Source: Unio delphinus (Eukaryota; Mollusca; Bivalvia; Unionida; Unionidae). Taken from it: DNA of 64,000 nucleotides. Below the pieces are notes generated by a model. That model saw nothing but the letters and a program-made list of their open reading frames with translations, searched no databases and was not told the DNA's origin. The position numbers were made by a program, and so were the translations under genes. Within the stretch, counting starts at the first letter, position 1; each line of letters opens with the position of its first letter. Location: contig JAQISU010000210.1 in assembly GCA_029339505.1 (NCBI GenBank), positions 17,792,001-17,856,000 of the forward strand. The letters run 5' to 3'. Positions 40,380-53,666 of this stretch are shown in pieces.

Positions 40380-43300
40380 TTTCTCTTTGGATTGATTATA
40401 TCCCGTGGATTGTTTTGCGGCTTATTTTTATGTTGTGCTGTTTTTCAACATAAAAATGTAGGAGGCATTTCATTCTAGGTTCGTGAAGATGTAACTAAAG
40501 AGAATACATATTAATGTATCCTTCATGTTAACCTTTGGTTAATTTCAAAATATGTCTGCATGTATATGTAATGCTAGGTTTAGATACAAACTGAGAGGAC
40601 CCATGTTTTTGTATTATTTAATATTCTAACAAAGTGCTCATTGGTATTTGATAAAACAGTATTCTGGAATTATTGTGATTTGATTATGTTAACTAAATTG
40701 CAAAAATGGGGTGTTTAGTTAAGTTTAACTGGCGAAATTGGGTAACAAAATATATGTGCTGACACCAAGATAAATAACAGTCGCGAGGTTACGTTATTTG
40801 TCTCACAACAAAGCAAAGCCTCATAGGGAGACATATAATGCGACCCCGCGATTAGATTTCTTTGCTTCGGTGCCAACACAAACATGCATTATATTAATTC
40901 CTGCAGATTATTGTTATAACTTTGATATTAAACATAATTTAATACTGAATTGACAATATTTGTTTAAAAGCAAAAAATAATATAAAAAAACATCGATGAT
41001 TTGTTCTGCTTATATGCATTGTTCCATAAAATGACTGTATATTTCATTTATCGTTATTTTGAATTTTACGTTATCAGGCCTATTGTTCACTTATACTTGA
41101 GACACTCTTCCTCAGAATTATTATAGATTTATGTAGTGTACTGGATTCAAAATTGAATGTACCACACTAGTTAATGCAAATGCAGTTTAAATCGTATTAA
41201 TGTATGAGCCAATGTGTCATGTTTTCTTCACAAAAACAGTCCCTACAATTGATTAAAAAAAGGAAATTTATAAAAATAGCCAATCTCATTTGCAGCAAAC
41301 GTGGTTGCAACTACACATATAAGAAATGCATGCTTGTCATATCGTGTGGAAAATTAGGGTGTTTATTTCAATAACAATACAATCTTAAACTAATGCCTGC
41401 ATCATTCTGGATGGCTAAGTATCATCGTGCAGTTCGTTACAAACCCCCGGTTCCAGCCATTGCATCCATAGTGGCTCATTTCAATCTGTTTCCCATACAG
41501 CGATAATTACGATTTTTAGAGTGAACGTTTTTTGTTTTTCATTTTATTTTATCGTAAAAAAGAATCGATGTAAAGTTAATTATGTTTTACATAATTTTAC
41601 CCTGTTACCTAATACCGAGAAATAAAATCGAAACCACATTACTGCGAACAAAGCAAAGTTTGCCCGAAAGAACTATATTGATTTTAAAACGTGCTTCATG
41701 AGCTGATATATGTATATACACACAATCATTTAAACTTTTGCATGTTGTTGCTATATTACTGTTGTTTGAGTTCTTATCTTGAAAGCATGCAGGTGTAGTT
41801 CATTTGCATTCAAACTTTTGACAAACACTGGATTGTAAGATTTTGCTGTTGCTATGATCAAGAAGATATATTATTGTTTCGAAGATTACTTCTTTTGACA
41901 CGTATGACACTTTTTGCCTGGTTTGCACTCGGTCCCCTTTGTGCACTTGTTTGTAAACTTGGCATATGAATAATCATTGTTTTACTAATCTGATATATGT
42001 TAAAGCATGAAAGATTCGAAAACATAGGTCAGTAGAGAAGACGTTTTAACTCTTTTGCGATTGATACTCACTTTGCATACAGCAAATAGAACAAAGTCGC
42101 TTTAAAAATAACCCATCTAGCTGGATTGGATCCTAGAGTATAGTTTCGATAGACACAACACATGGTACATGCATTATCACAATGGTAAGGAAGATCACGA
42201 CACACTACCACCTGTACTACATATTTGACGAGTAGTTTTAATAAGTGTCTTTATGAGATCTGTTCAATCACAGATTATAAACCGATTTCAAACAAACCTC
42301 TAACTGGATTATGATATTGATGTAAAGACAACATTTTTGCAGTGAATAGGAGAACAACGAAACAATACTGTAGGACATGGCAAAGTATAACGAAGCAAAG
42401 GAGCGGTCATATATTTATCTTCATCTTCATAATGGTTATCATAAATAAATTGAATGGCGCTGATATACAGTAATTCATCAGTGATGTTATTCTTGTTATC
42501 CTGTTCAAATTCCGATTTGCATATTTACAACGGCAAATAAATAATAAACAAAAATATATACTGAGTTTGCACACAAATGCGAATGGGTATGAGTTGTATA
42601 TGTATGATATGGTATCTTTGCCTATACCTTTTTAGTCTAAAGTACGTTTGTTTAGGTCATACTAAGTTATATCCTTAAATACTGGCTTATTCAGGATAGT
42701 GTATATGTGATTCAGCCTTGGTGCTAAAATATGTGAATTATTTATGTGAATGAAAAGAACAAAATACAAAATTAACTTTTGAACATATTATGCTTGGAAA
42801 GTATAAATAAAGTTAAATATTAATAAATTTGCAAAGGCAGCTATGTCAGACAGTATGTTTCTGATTCAACGTAACGGTTCCTAATGAAGCTGGCTTGGCC
42901 CATGCAGCAATAAACGCTCCTCAATCTATACCTCTCCTGATTTAACTATATGTAACAGCTGCAATTTGAGCATGTTATTGGGAATTAACTTTACTACAAG
43001 GGAAGTTGGTTACATAGTACCAGATATCGTACATTCAATATTAGATATTTTGGACGTGATGTAATTTAATACCATGCAGTGACTAATTTATATCGGTGTT
43101 TATATCTCTCAGCCGTCGGCCACGGAGATAACATTAAAATCGATTTTAACAGAGATATGGTCGTGATATATTTTCATTATTTCCTCGTTATTTGTCCGGG
43201 ACGAAAGCGTCACAATGGAAATTAATATTTACCGTACTATTTGCGAGCGGCGGTATAAACATGGTCCATTCCTTGGAGAGTGTATTCAGAACTAGAGACA

Positions 43301-46300
43301 TTAATCAAGTAGATACTCTGTATGATTTAATGTGCATGTTAAACTGTCCTGCAATCAATAATCTTTTATTTTAGGGTATTGTAACAATTGTGTGTGGGAA
43401 TACGTGGATTGTTCTCTAAAGAAGCTTTTTTCTATAGGGTGAAGAAGTGTTCATATCTTACGTAAACAAGGTCAATACCTTTAAATTCAGCCAGATAATG
43501 AGAGCTTGAGAACACACGATCGAACGCTGTGACGATCACGTGACAGAGACTGCCTGTGTTTTGTTTCTCTCATATGTTTAATTCTGCTCTGCAGTAATTG
43601 AAAATGTTACCTTTAAGAGCCTAACAATTGCCTCGTAAATGTTGCATTTAAATTCGTGTATGTCATCATTATGAATAGCATTCAGATAAAACACACAGTC
43701 AATCCATTGTTTTGCTACTTATTTCTATTAAAGGCAAATTTAGCTGATTGCATAAGCATCTAAATGAAACTAATTAATCAGTCAATATTTGGGATGCATC
43801 CATGAGCAATGCAAGGCTGAAAATATAGTTTGTTTATGCATTTATTTGTTTGTACTGTAGTTTATGAGTGTTTATTTTGTGTTTTAAATTAAGATTTTTT
43901 TGATCTAGAGAAGATTTTGTTGTTGAAAATGCACCTAACTGCATATTAATTTATTACAGAGACGCATCGTTTTAAATTTGTTAAAATTATATTAGGATTC
44001 AAAATAACAATCCCTGAACCAACTCTGTAAATTTGTAATTGACCTTTCTTGGGCTGCAAATATAGTGCGAAAATGACAATTGATTCCGTTCATTTAATAA
44101 GACGCATGGTAATGTTGTATACGATACTGGCCGTATCAGTTGAGAGATGCATATATAGGTTTTAGATGAATATGAAAGTAAGTATTTCTTGATTATTATC
44201 TTCAATAAAAAGTGTTTGATTACATTACAGTTATCACACATAGATATGATAACGCGTACATAGGGAATTCCTGCCTGGTCATTTGTTAGCTCTCAAGGCA
44301 TAATATTAGATAGTTTACTATTCTTCATCTTCCGACAAATGAAAAAAAAAAAAACATACAAAATAGTTTATGTCACTTTGTTGTATTCTAAAGTATGTCT
44401 TTGAGATGGTTTTTTATGTATTAAATAATCAAAATTGAAATGTGAATGTTCGTATAAATATACGTTTTAAAGATATAATTTGAGTTTTAATCGGACGCCT
44501 CTATTAGTGCCTGACAATCATAAATGTGATTCAAGGCGCCGGACAGGGTAGAAATAAATTGGACAATATACCCGATGTCCACTACAATCTGGGCGTCCAC
44601 AGCCATTATAATTTGTAATTCACTAACGCCTACTGGAGAATATTTCCTAGGTCCCAAAAGTCATGTCTGCTGATGTCCTGATTTGATTGTATGTAGAATG
44701 TGAAAAGTAATGTAATATAATATATCTAAAAGACAAGTTAAATTCACCTTCGAATGCATTAGTAACAAATTCTACTACAATGCATGTGTTAACGAGACAT
44801 GTTCATTTCATTGTTCGAACACAAGCACATGTAAGTACACATATTCAATATTTAAAGCATTATAATCCTGTAAAAGATATGGTTTTAAATTATCAAATCA
44901 TTTCAAAACCTCTTGTTTGGGAGTTAGATCATTATAGAGTGAATTTGCATTCACATCGACGTTTTCTTTTATCAGATATACATTATCAAAATCTTCCAAG
45001 TTTTTTATGTAGATATAATGAAATAGTTCAAACATTAAAGTAAATAGCGAATTTAGCCTTAAAATAGTATTTTATTTTTTTAATTTAACAATACAATAGG
45101 TTCCAGGCATAACGTCTATCTCCAGTACATTACTCAATTAGTTCCAAACCCACTGGCACCTTCCATCGTGCTGGTTATTTGAACAACCATAAAGAAATAT
45201 GATACGTTTTTTCTTTCACATTTTGTATTTCATTACAGGGTCAGATTCATTTTTCTTCCATTGTCTTATTAGCATTAACCGATATAGTCTCTTTAAAAAG
45301 TGTTAGTGGCTACCATAAATATATGATAACAATCGCTGTATCTCTCTACCTTGTAATTTGCATTCCCTTTCGGAGGCTCTTTTATTGGAATACTTATATA
45401 TGACTTCATGACTCATTTCCATAATACTAAGCCATGTATTCAAATACACGCATAAACCACTTATAGCTGGTTCTAATTTCTTGGTATTAACTACGTTATA
45501 TTCGACTTTATTACACATACAGCTAAACCGATTGACTCTGTTTCTCAGATTGAATGCAAAACATCACTGAACAGTAAATCAGGTATATATTTATCTTGGT
45601 TGTTTCTTTAGTCTTATAATATTATGCATTGACATATTAAGCTCGTACAATACCCACGTAAAAATAATTTGTTTTATTTCCTTGTATTCACATCTCTTTT
45701 TGTAAAAGCAATTGCGTTATTCAGATTGTTAGTACCTAATCAATGTTTGTTAGCATCCAAACAATGCTTCTTTCATAGGTGATTCAGTTTGATTACTTAT
45801 CACATAAAACTCTTCATTATTCCCAACACAGTAATTGTTTTGGTAGCATACTATCATTAATGAAGATTTTATTTGAGAAATAGCTTTATTATTTTCAAAG
45901 CCCACAACAATTAACATTTTGTCAGAAGTAACGAGACTTTGGCTTGCAGCAATGTATTCCATTTTTGAACAGCTTTAGACAAAAGACATTCATTTTCAAA
46001 TCAACATAAATGATGATGCGTAAGTAATATATTTATTTTCTTGTTTAACTTGCATATGTATATACGTCTTGTTAAGTAGCTCTATAACATTATAAGATAA
46101 GTTATGACCAAATGTGATTAAACAATATAGTGTGCTCAGTCTGAAATAAAATAATACGAAGAATGTTTGAAGTGCATCATTATCATCTGTTTAATGGTGT
46201 AGGCTGTGGTTACTGAGATACAAATAGTTGCTCAGATCACGATAGGTCCAAGGAGTTATATTAGTTATTAGATTAGAATTATATTTACATAGTAATGCCT

Positions 46301-46590
46301 TATTCTTAACTGATGACTGTGTCAATATTTAGGATTCAAACAAGAAATCAACTAACCTAACTTGATTATAGTTTAGTTATAGAAGATTTCAAATGAAAGG
46401 ACAGATTCCATGTAAAAGTAAAGATCTGTAATCAAATATTTAAAATATAATACATGTAGTTTCATAGTCTTATATTGCACTGACAAATATAAAGCAAGCA
46501 AAACAATCGATTGGCAACAAATAAACGCAGAAATTGGCGTTTGCCGACAACCATAGTACAACTGAAGAAATGTAAGAATAACTACTTGTG
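40380..46590. other. Long stretch with no recognised gene
   Basis: Six kilobases of AT-rich sequence in which I can name no exon, RNA gene or repeat family. Open frames at 43192-43374 and 44780-45043 lack recognisable domains. The first has a hydrophobic N-terminal run (KLIFTVLFASGG) that could be part of a signal-peptide exon, but nothing else supports it. Confidence 0.45.
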
Positions 46591-46740
46591 CTGTAAAACA
46601 GGGGCCGTCCATAAATGACGCCACGCACCTAGGGGGGGGGGGGGGTCACACATTTGTGACGATGTGTGACGAGGGGGAGGGGGGGTGTTTAAGAACTGTG
46701 ACGTCACATCAAAACGCGCAACTTTAAAAGTTCCACTTAA

Positions 46741-47040
46741 ATTCCAGAACGAACAATAGACAGAGCATCACATAAATTCCCATCTCTGTTTGCAACTCAA
46801 AGTTTGAAAGTGGATGACATCCTTCCTCGCTCCTCAAATCCTTATAGGTCAATTCCGTATGATTTGTACTGTCCGTCAGTACAGTCCGTGCTTGGCGATA
46901 GGATTTGCAAGAAATGTCACATATACTTCGCGTCGTTAGTCATGCTGCGTAGTCATTCTTTAACACGCAAGGTGGAATCAATAATTGCACCCAAACGCAT
47001 CAGGCCACAGAGAGTTGCTGCACGTCGACACGTGAACTAA
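46741..47040 (+). pseudogene. Transposon-encoded protein remnant with C2H2-like finger
   Basis: Open reading from about PERTIDRASHKFPSLFATQS through DLYCPSVQSVLGDRICKKCH to QRVAARRHVN and a stop. CKKCHIYFASLVMLRSH has the C-x2-C-x12-H half of a C2H2 finger. The second His of HxxxH is absent (HSLTR). No start codon fits well, so this is a 5'-truncated piece. Confidence 0.6.
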
Positions 47041-47207
47041 TGGTTGTAATCGCAAACGAAGAAAATGGAGAGAGTACAGATTGGATGGACGAAGAAGATC
47101 TTGATCTGAATGGAATATCCATTCCACAGGATGAAGAGATCCAAGCTCTCCCTATTTATTCCATGAAGGAACATTTTGCTTCACCATGGGAAAATGGAGA
47201 AGCTTAA
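47040..47207 (+). pseudogene. Acidic C-terminal remnant, overlapping the previous frame by one base
   Basis: ATG within TAATG; encodes MVVIANEENGESTDWMDEED, LDLNGISIPQDEEIQALPIY and a stop after SPWENGEA. The seamless TAATG junction and matching position suggest it was once fused in frame with the finger part and a small indel separated them. Confidence 0.55.
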
Positions 47208-47319
47208 ATTTTGTATTTTTTGACTTATAAATTGTTATTAAATTTTTTTAAATATAATTCCAGTGATTCTACCAGAGCTTTTCATTTTGTGGAATGCATA
47301 ATGATTGTTATAATTATAC

Positions 47320-47349
47320 TCTCTCTCTCTCACTCTCTCTCTCTCTTTT
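47320..47349 (+). repeat. (CT)n microsatellite
   Basis: About 14 CT dinucleotides inside the transposon at 46601-47480, just before the right subterminal region. Confidence 0.9.
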
Positions 47350-48109
47350 AGAGGGGGGATCCAAAGATTTGTGACGTCATATTAGAGGGGGGCCTAACTT
47401 TTTGTGACGACGTGTGACAAGCGGGAGGGAGGGGGTAAACAATCGGCCAAAATTGCGTGACGTCATTTATGGACGGCCCCACAGACGGAATAAAGTGTAT
47501 CAGTTGTTTCTGTTGAAAGATTACCGTTAATCCGATCTCTAAATATCCAACTGAACTGATTAAATAACTCGGTGGTAAAATCTTCCAAATTATAATCTTT
47601 TTCAAGTATTTGTCAATTATTTTGATCAATTATTTGTAAGGTTTGAATGTTGTCAAATTAAGACCTGTAGTTGTTTATCTTTGATTGGAATAGATCTCTA
47701 ATACTATATGTTATAGTTATGTTTATATTTTCCCTATTTTCACTCGCCAAGTAGTGGGAACAGGTCTTAAATTAATTATTAATTATTTCCGTCCTGATCA
47801 TTATCCAAATTGTATTATAAAATTACCCTCAAATTGCTTTACTTTGTAGGTAGAATATCTTACAATAAACTGCATCTGCAAGAAAATCGGATTTAATGTT
47901 GTTACGTCTTGTCAGCTCTGTCTAATTAGCGATACAAAATGATGTTTGTGCTGTTTAGATACGTTATTATATTGTTTGAGTAGCCAGAAGTTCAATATAT
48001 GTATATTTTGGAAACACATCACAGTCAGTGCACACTTACTCATTAGATTTAGAATGTTATATAAAGTGTGCTTGAATGCCACCCCGTATCTAGCAGAATC
48101 AATTCCATT

Positions 48110-50144
48110 TGTAAAAAATCATCTCCCTTTAACATCACAATTATCCAAGTCAATACTCCAACTATCGATCATGATGATGTAGAGATAAAGGAGTTTTACA
48201 ACAAACTCCAGGGTATCCTAAACATGATCAAGTAAAACAGACTTCTTCTTCATGCAAGGAGACTGCAATGCCAAATTTGGCAAAGATGCTCTAAAATACC
48301 GGGAATATGACCGTGGACCATCATTCAATGAGTTTACCAATGAAAGAGGGAGACGGATGCTCGAGTTCGCAAGTAACAATAACTTAGTCTAGCCAACGTC
48401 ATGGGCCAACATAAACCTTCACGATTCTGTTCATGGCACACACCAACTGGAACCCATCATAACCAGATCGACTACATACTGGTTCAAAACCGTTACCGAT
48501 CTGGCATCAATAAAGCCAAACCAAGAACGTTTCGAGATGCAGATGTTGGGATTTCTCACGACTTCGTGATTAGGAACTTCCGAGTTAGGTTGAAGACAAT
48601 TAACAAGCCAAAGAACATCAGGCTCAAATTCAACCTTGAACAACTGAATGACACTAACATCTGCAAGTCATTCTAAACCACAATTGTTGGAAAATGTGCT
48701 CCACTCCTTGTCATGGATGGTGATGTTAAAGTGATGACATACTTTCAACACATTCATGACAGCAGCTGCCAATGACATCATTGGCCTCAATTGCCCAAAG
48801 AAACAAATCATGGGTTACAGAAGTGACCCAGGCACTGATTATAACAGTCATCTCAAAATGAAATATCAGTTTTATCAGCCATGCAAGTAAGGTGATGCTA
48901 AAAATCATCTTGAACAGACTGAAACCACAAGCAGAAGCAATAATCTCTGACGAACAGGCCGGGTTCCTGAGTGGAAGAAGCACAATATAACAATTATTCA
49001 ATATAATGGTTCTGTGTGAAATGTACTCGCAACATCAACAAAACATCTATCATGTGTTCATAGATTTTAAAAAGGCCTTTGACAGAGTGTTGCATGAGGC
49101 ATTGTGTGCCGCAATGAAGAAGTACAACATGGGTCAAAATTTGATCAAAACAATCAAGCAGCTGTACGCCAAGGTTACCAGTGCAGTAATTGCCCAAGGT
49201 TGTGTGGGGGACTGGTTCCAGACAACATACTGAGTACATCAAGGCTGTCTCCTGTCACCCACATTTTTCAACTTCTACTTTGAAAGTATCATGAGCGAAG
49301 CCCTGGAAAACCATTATTGGACAGTCAGCATTGGAGGGCGTAATATCACCAACCTACGCTTTGCAGACGATATTGATGGGCTGGCAGGCAGTGAAGACAA
49401 GCTTGCCACCTTAGTAAAGAAACGGGATGAAACATCTTCCAGATTTGACATGGAGATAGGCCCACATCAGACAAAGATGATGACAAATAATGGGAAACAA
49501 ATCTCAGCCAAGATTGAAGTCAGAGGATAGAAACTGGAAACAGTGAGCCAGTTCAAATATCTTGGGTCCACAATGACCGAAGAGTGATCAAGAGCAGAAA
49601 TTTTGTCAAGAGCAGCGCAAACAACGGCAGCTATGTCAAAGCTAAGACCCATCTAGAATGACAAGAATATCTGTGTGGAAACTAAAATCAGACTGTTGCG
49701 AGCACTAGTCATCTCAATCTTTTTTTATTTATGTGAGACCTGGATCCTGACAGAAGAATTACAACGAAAACTCCAGGCATGTGAAATGAGATGCTACAGA
49801 ACCATCACTGGCATCTCTTATACGGACTACATCACAAATGGAGAAGTGCGTAAAAACAGGTGCAAAGTAAACTAATATGAAGACCTCGTCTCCAACGTCA
49901 AAATGGGAAAATTAAAATGGCACTGCCATATCACTAGAGCCAACAGTCTATCCTAAAACAGTCCTGCAGAGCAGCGTCCAGGGTGGCAGAATGAGAGGTA
50001 GACAGACAAAAGTGAACTGACAACATCACAGAATGGACCAGGAAAAGTTTTGCGGAGACACTGGCACATAATCGAGACAAGTGGAGGGAACTGGTCAGAT
50101 ATTGAGCAGCACAGCGCCTCGACGACTACACTAGGTCACGAAAC

Positions 50145-50145
<1 letters not shown>
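48110..50145 (+). mobile_element. LINE relic: endonuclease, reverse transcriptase and C-terminal domain
   Basis: In order: endonuclease pieces (EFYNKLQGILNMI, NERGRRMLEFASNNNLV, HHNQIDYILVQNRYRSGINK), RT pieces (VFIDFKKAFDRVLHEALCAA with motif A Asp; NLRFADDIDGLAGSEDKLAT with FADD), then SQFKYLGSTMTEE, SIFFYLCETWILTEELQRKL and EMRCYRTITGISY. Several stops and frameshifts make it dead. A stretch between endonuclease and RT (about 48680-49000) looks shortened. The tail runs into a (GAT)n microsatellite. This is an APE-endonuclease LINE; the clade was not determined. Confidence 0.88.
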
Positions 50146-50185
<40 letters not shown>

Positions 50186-50213
50186 CTGATGATGATGATG
50201 ATGATGATGATAA
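50146..50213 (+). repeat. (GAT)n microsatellite at the LINE 3' end
   Basis: About 22 GAT/ATG triplets with one GCT interruption, directly after the LINE's terminal coding remnant, so probably derived from its tail. Confidence 0.93.
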
Positions 50214-50214
50214 A

Positions 50215-51592
50215 GTGGTCTAGATCGAATCTACTGCCACCTCTAGCAAATAAATATGAAAAGAAAATAACATTAAAAGTATCCTAACAAAAAGACTGAT
50301 CGCAGGTAGTATACCAAATCAGTATCTCTAAGTTATTATTTATACACATGTTTATCTCAAACATAGCAAAGTTATTTACAATTCTATATCACTACTCAAT
50401 TTACGTAGATGTGATATAAACATGCTTTAATTTTAATTTGTTTATGTTTTTCTTAATAAGGTTAATATCGAAAAACTTTCAGATTTAAGTTTACATATAT
50501 ATATTAAGCTTCAAATTTAAGGAGTGTTCGATTTTGTGTTAGAAATTGGTTAAGATTATCAAGACTTTTATTATAGTTAGGCTAATACAAGCTTTCGCAG
50601 AAACATGTTTTTCTCTCTATATTTAAAATGCCCTTACCAACCTAATTAATGCATTAAAATTTAAAATGTTTTCTTTTATGGGTCAATATATATGCTTCTC
50701 ATACTGTCTACACTCTACAAACTTGATTTAGAAATGATATATGCAAAATTAACTACACAAATACGTGGCTGCACCTGCACACATGAACTATAAATGTTTA
50801 TTGTATAGTATTGAACACAAAAAGAACTATCTCAATAGCAATTACATGTTCAAGTAATTTTAAAGTTTCTTCAGTATCGCAAATTGTCATTTTGAAACTA
50901 ATCTATTCCTAAACCATGTCTTGCCACAAATCGATACTAATTTAGGTATTCAGTTTTCTCCACGTTGCATTTTCATTTAGAAGTTTTTTTGTAGGATAGA
51001 ATCACTACAAAGTAAACTACGCTTGACATCAGCTTACTCAGGTTTATAAACCAGGAAATATAACCCCCAACATCTGACTGCATCCGACCAAAGTTTGCAT
51101 AAAAAACATCGTGATCCCTATTGAAATTTTGGAAGCTTTCGGACGTGCAGAAAGGCGTTTGATAATTAATGCTTTGATTTTCTTTCTCTGAATATTTAAC
51201 AGAGACGCAACATGTTATGTTCAACAATAATAATTTTGTTTACATACACACAAACCACTTGATAGGAGATATGAGTTTGTTTCTACATAATCTTTGTATG
51301 TTTTTCAGGGTCTAATAAGAAGCCATATATCAACTTGCGTTGAATACTTTATCCTGGCAAATTTGTCGATTTTCTTTTGTAATTCACTGCTAGCAGCTGA
51401 AAATCGTGTTATTATTTATGGCGCTTTTATTTAAATGAAATGCGCAAAATATAGAAATACTTGCGTCTGTACATCACTAGTAACTATTGCAACATATTTG
51501 ATAGTGATCAGATAACGCCCGATTCGAACCCAAATCCACTGGGGAGATGAAAACTGTATTCAGATGTTACAAATCAAGCACAATTCAAGAAA

Positions 51593-51595
<3 letters not shown>
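50215..51595. other. No gene or repeat recognised
   Basis: AT-rich sequence. The open frame on the minus strand near 50973-51227 has no recognisable domain. Confidence 0.4.

Positions 51596-51597
<2 letters not shown>

Positions 51598-51664
<67 letters not shown>
51598..51664 (+). repeat. (TA)n microsatellite
   Basis: About 33 TA dinucleotides. Confidence 0.96.
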
Positions 51665-51670
<6 letters not shown>

Positions 51671-51895
51671 CAAGGCTTTATAGACTCATTATTCCATTTA
51701 TTTCCTAGTAATGTATACATATCACCTATTTTACAGCAAATTCTCTCTTAGTCGCTTATATTCATCATTTTTTCAGACTAAAATGTTTAACAAAAGAAAC
51801 TGGCAAAACTAGTACTACTTAAGCAACAGTGTTATATATTTGTGATCAAGATAAATATTATAATATTTGTGTTTCATTTACACAATTTCACTAAA

Positions 51896-52125
51896 CGGTT
51901 GTGGCCCAGTGGTTAGCGTGCGAGATTTATGTATACATGAGTGACATACTCGTGTCCGAAATGTGCGCCAGTCTCTCGTCCGAAATAATGTGGGGCCGAA
52001 AAACCGCCATCCAATCAGCACAAGTAGACTATCGTCCTGAGTCCGTCTCCCTGTGTCAATCGTTAAGACACATCCCTTTAATTTACACCAATATTATTAA
52101 CACTAAAACCGTAGACGTGTTCACC
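51896..52125 (+). repeat. Possible SINE with tRNA-like A box
   Basis: GGTTGTGGCCCAGTGGTTAG looks like a pol III A box at the head of a tRNA-type SINE. No convincing B box follows, and the body is not shared with other copies in the window. Confidence 0.35.
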
Positions 52126-52628
52126 TGACTCTAAACTGAACATCAAACAAAATTAAACTCAGGCAAATTATTCCAAATAAAAACTAAAGATTTGTTTCTC
52201 ATAAATGAGCAGAACGGTTTACTTTTGGAAGGTAGAATTTAGCCTGTTTACTATGTATCACTTGTAAAAAAAATGAAAGTTTTCTTTATTAAAATTAATT
52301 TGTACAATGTTTTAATCATTTCTCATTGTTTAATACTTTTAGAAATGTTGAATTATTTAAATTTTAAAAATATCAGTCATTTGTCGCATACTTTATTATG
52401 CCATTTTGGGTAAGATTGCTTTACCTGTCAATACCGTTATCTTCCTAGCTCACTGAACTAGTCAGTGCTACATCGCCTCTCTCATAACCACAGGTAACTG
52501 TAATAACCAAATCTAGCTATGCGCTCATGGGTGTAAGATGTATTATTGTTTAGTACGCACTGATTAAATTTATAAATTCCCCAAATTGTCATGAAAGAAG
52601 TGATTATATTAAGGAAAAAGAGGTCATA

Positions 52629-52860
52629 ATGGAAACATTTTGCGGACAAATACATTTCACACCAGATCATACAAGTAAATGCTGGTTATGGTGCACATAT
52701 CCCACCACCAGTAAAACTGTGCAAAGCTACAAGACATTATTCTGCATCGCTTTTATAATCAACTGCATCCTGATGGCCGCCTTCATGGTAACTACCAACT
52801 ACTGGAAATGTCAGATACGATTCTCAGGGGATATTATGGAAATACAGATGTGCTTAAAAT
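52629..52860 (+). CDS. TNF-ligand candidate exon 1 (cytoplasmic tail and membrane anchor)
   Basis: ATG at 52629; no signal peptide, but one strong hydrophobic segment at residues 38-58, as in type II proteins. Donor AAAT|GTAAGG is strong. Beyond it the sequence stays coding-like in the +2 frame (KEFERKDNGTKCCTKNTAQL, then KHLVHQ) to another donor, CAG|GTATTG at 52964. That frame contains a TAA at the first donor. Confidence 0.5.
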
Positions 52861-53065
52861 GTAAGGAAATGATGTTAACCTTCTGAAAGAATTTGAAAGG
52901 AAAGATAATGGCACCAAGTGTTGCACAAAGAACACAGCACAGCTAAAGCATCTTGTGCATCAGGTATTGTAATGTTTTCTACTTAACTGAATTGCTCCGT
53001 CTGTCATTCTCTTTGTCTCTGTCTTACTCATCTACCTAATTGAAGATAACAACGTACACACACAC

Positions 53066-53152
<87 letters not shown>

Positions 53153-53626
53153 TTCATATTTGGCTTGGCTAGTAACATTTTCAATCAAAACGAACTATCT
53201 TCAAATGTACAGGTTTGCTAAAATAATATGCATTTGTCTAGGAGAGACAAATACTGATCAAGGGAGTGGAGACTTTATGCCCAATACCGATGTTTTAAAA
53301 ACAACTGTTTTCCTCACACTCCTTTGCAAAAATAAGGGTTGTTGTCAAAGTTTCATATTATTAGCGCCATCTATGCTACTTTAAAACAGAACATATGTCA
53401 TGACAGTTTGTTTTTATATGTCCGATAGCATAAAAAGGACCCTCGCACAAAAATAACTTCAAATGAAGTTAAAACACATTTAAGCCTCAAATAATAGTGA
53501 CGACGACGGTCAACGTGTAAACAATATACCAAGGCCGAATTGAATACATATACGAACAATTTAGACACATGCGTGAACTGGCACAACAATATTTTTCCCT
53601 AAGAATAATGGACTGGCGCGCGCGCG

Positions 53627-53666
<40 letters not shown>

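Larger units (their letters stand above)
46601..47480 (+). mobile_element. DNA transposon deletion derivative with GGGGCCGTCC termini, 880 bp
   Basis: Terminal inverted repeats start GGGGCCGTCCATAAATGACG and match for about 25 bp (left ..CCACGC, right ..TCACGC). Subterminal G-rich and TGTGACGA motifs are also mirrored. ACA flanks both ends (46598-46600 and 47481-47483), a possible 3-bp target duplication. Inside are two short overlapping coding remnants. The superfamily is not assigned. The element appears to be an internally deleted copy that kept the C-terminus of a larger protein. Confidence 0.85.

Noticed and set aside
43192..43374. Possible secreted-protein first exon
   Set aside because: No ATG in good context, no confirmed splice donor and no related sequence nearby; only a hydrophobic run supports it.
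53040..53384. Open frame spanning the (AT)n tract (YIYIYI repeats)
   Set aside because: Microsatellite translation.
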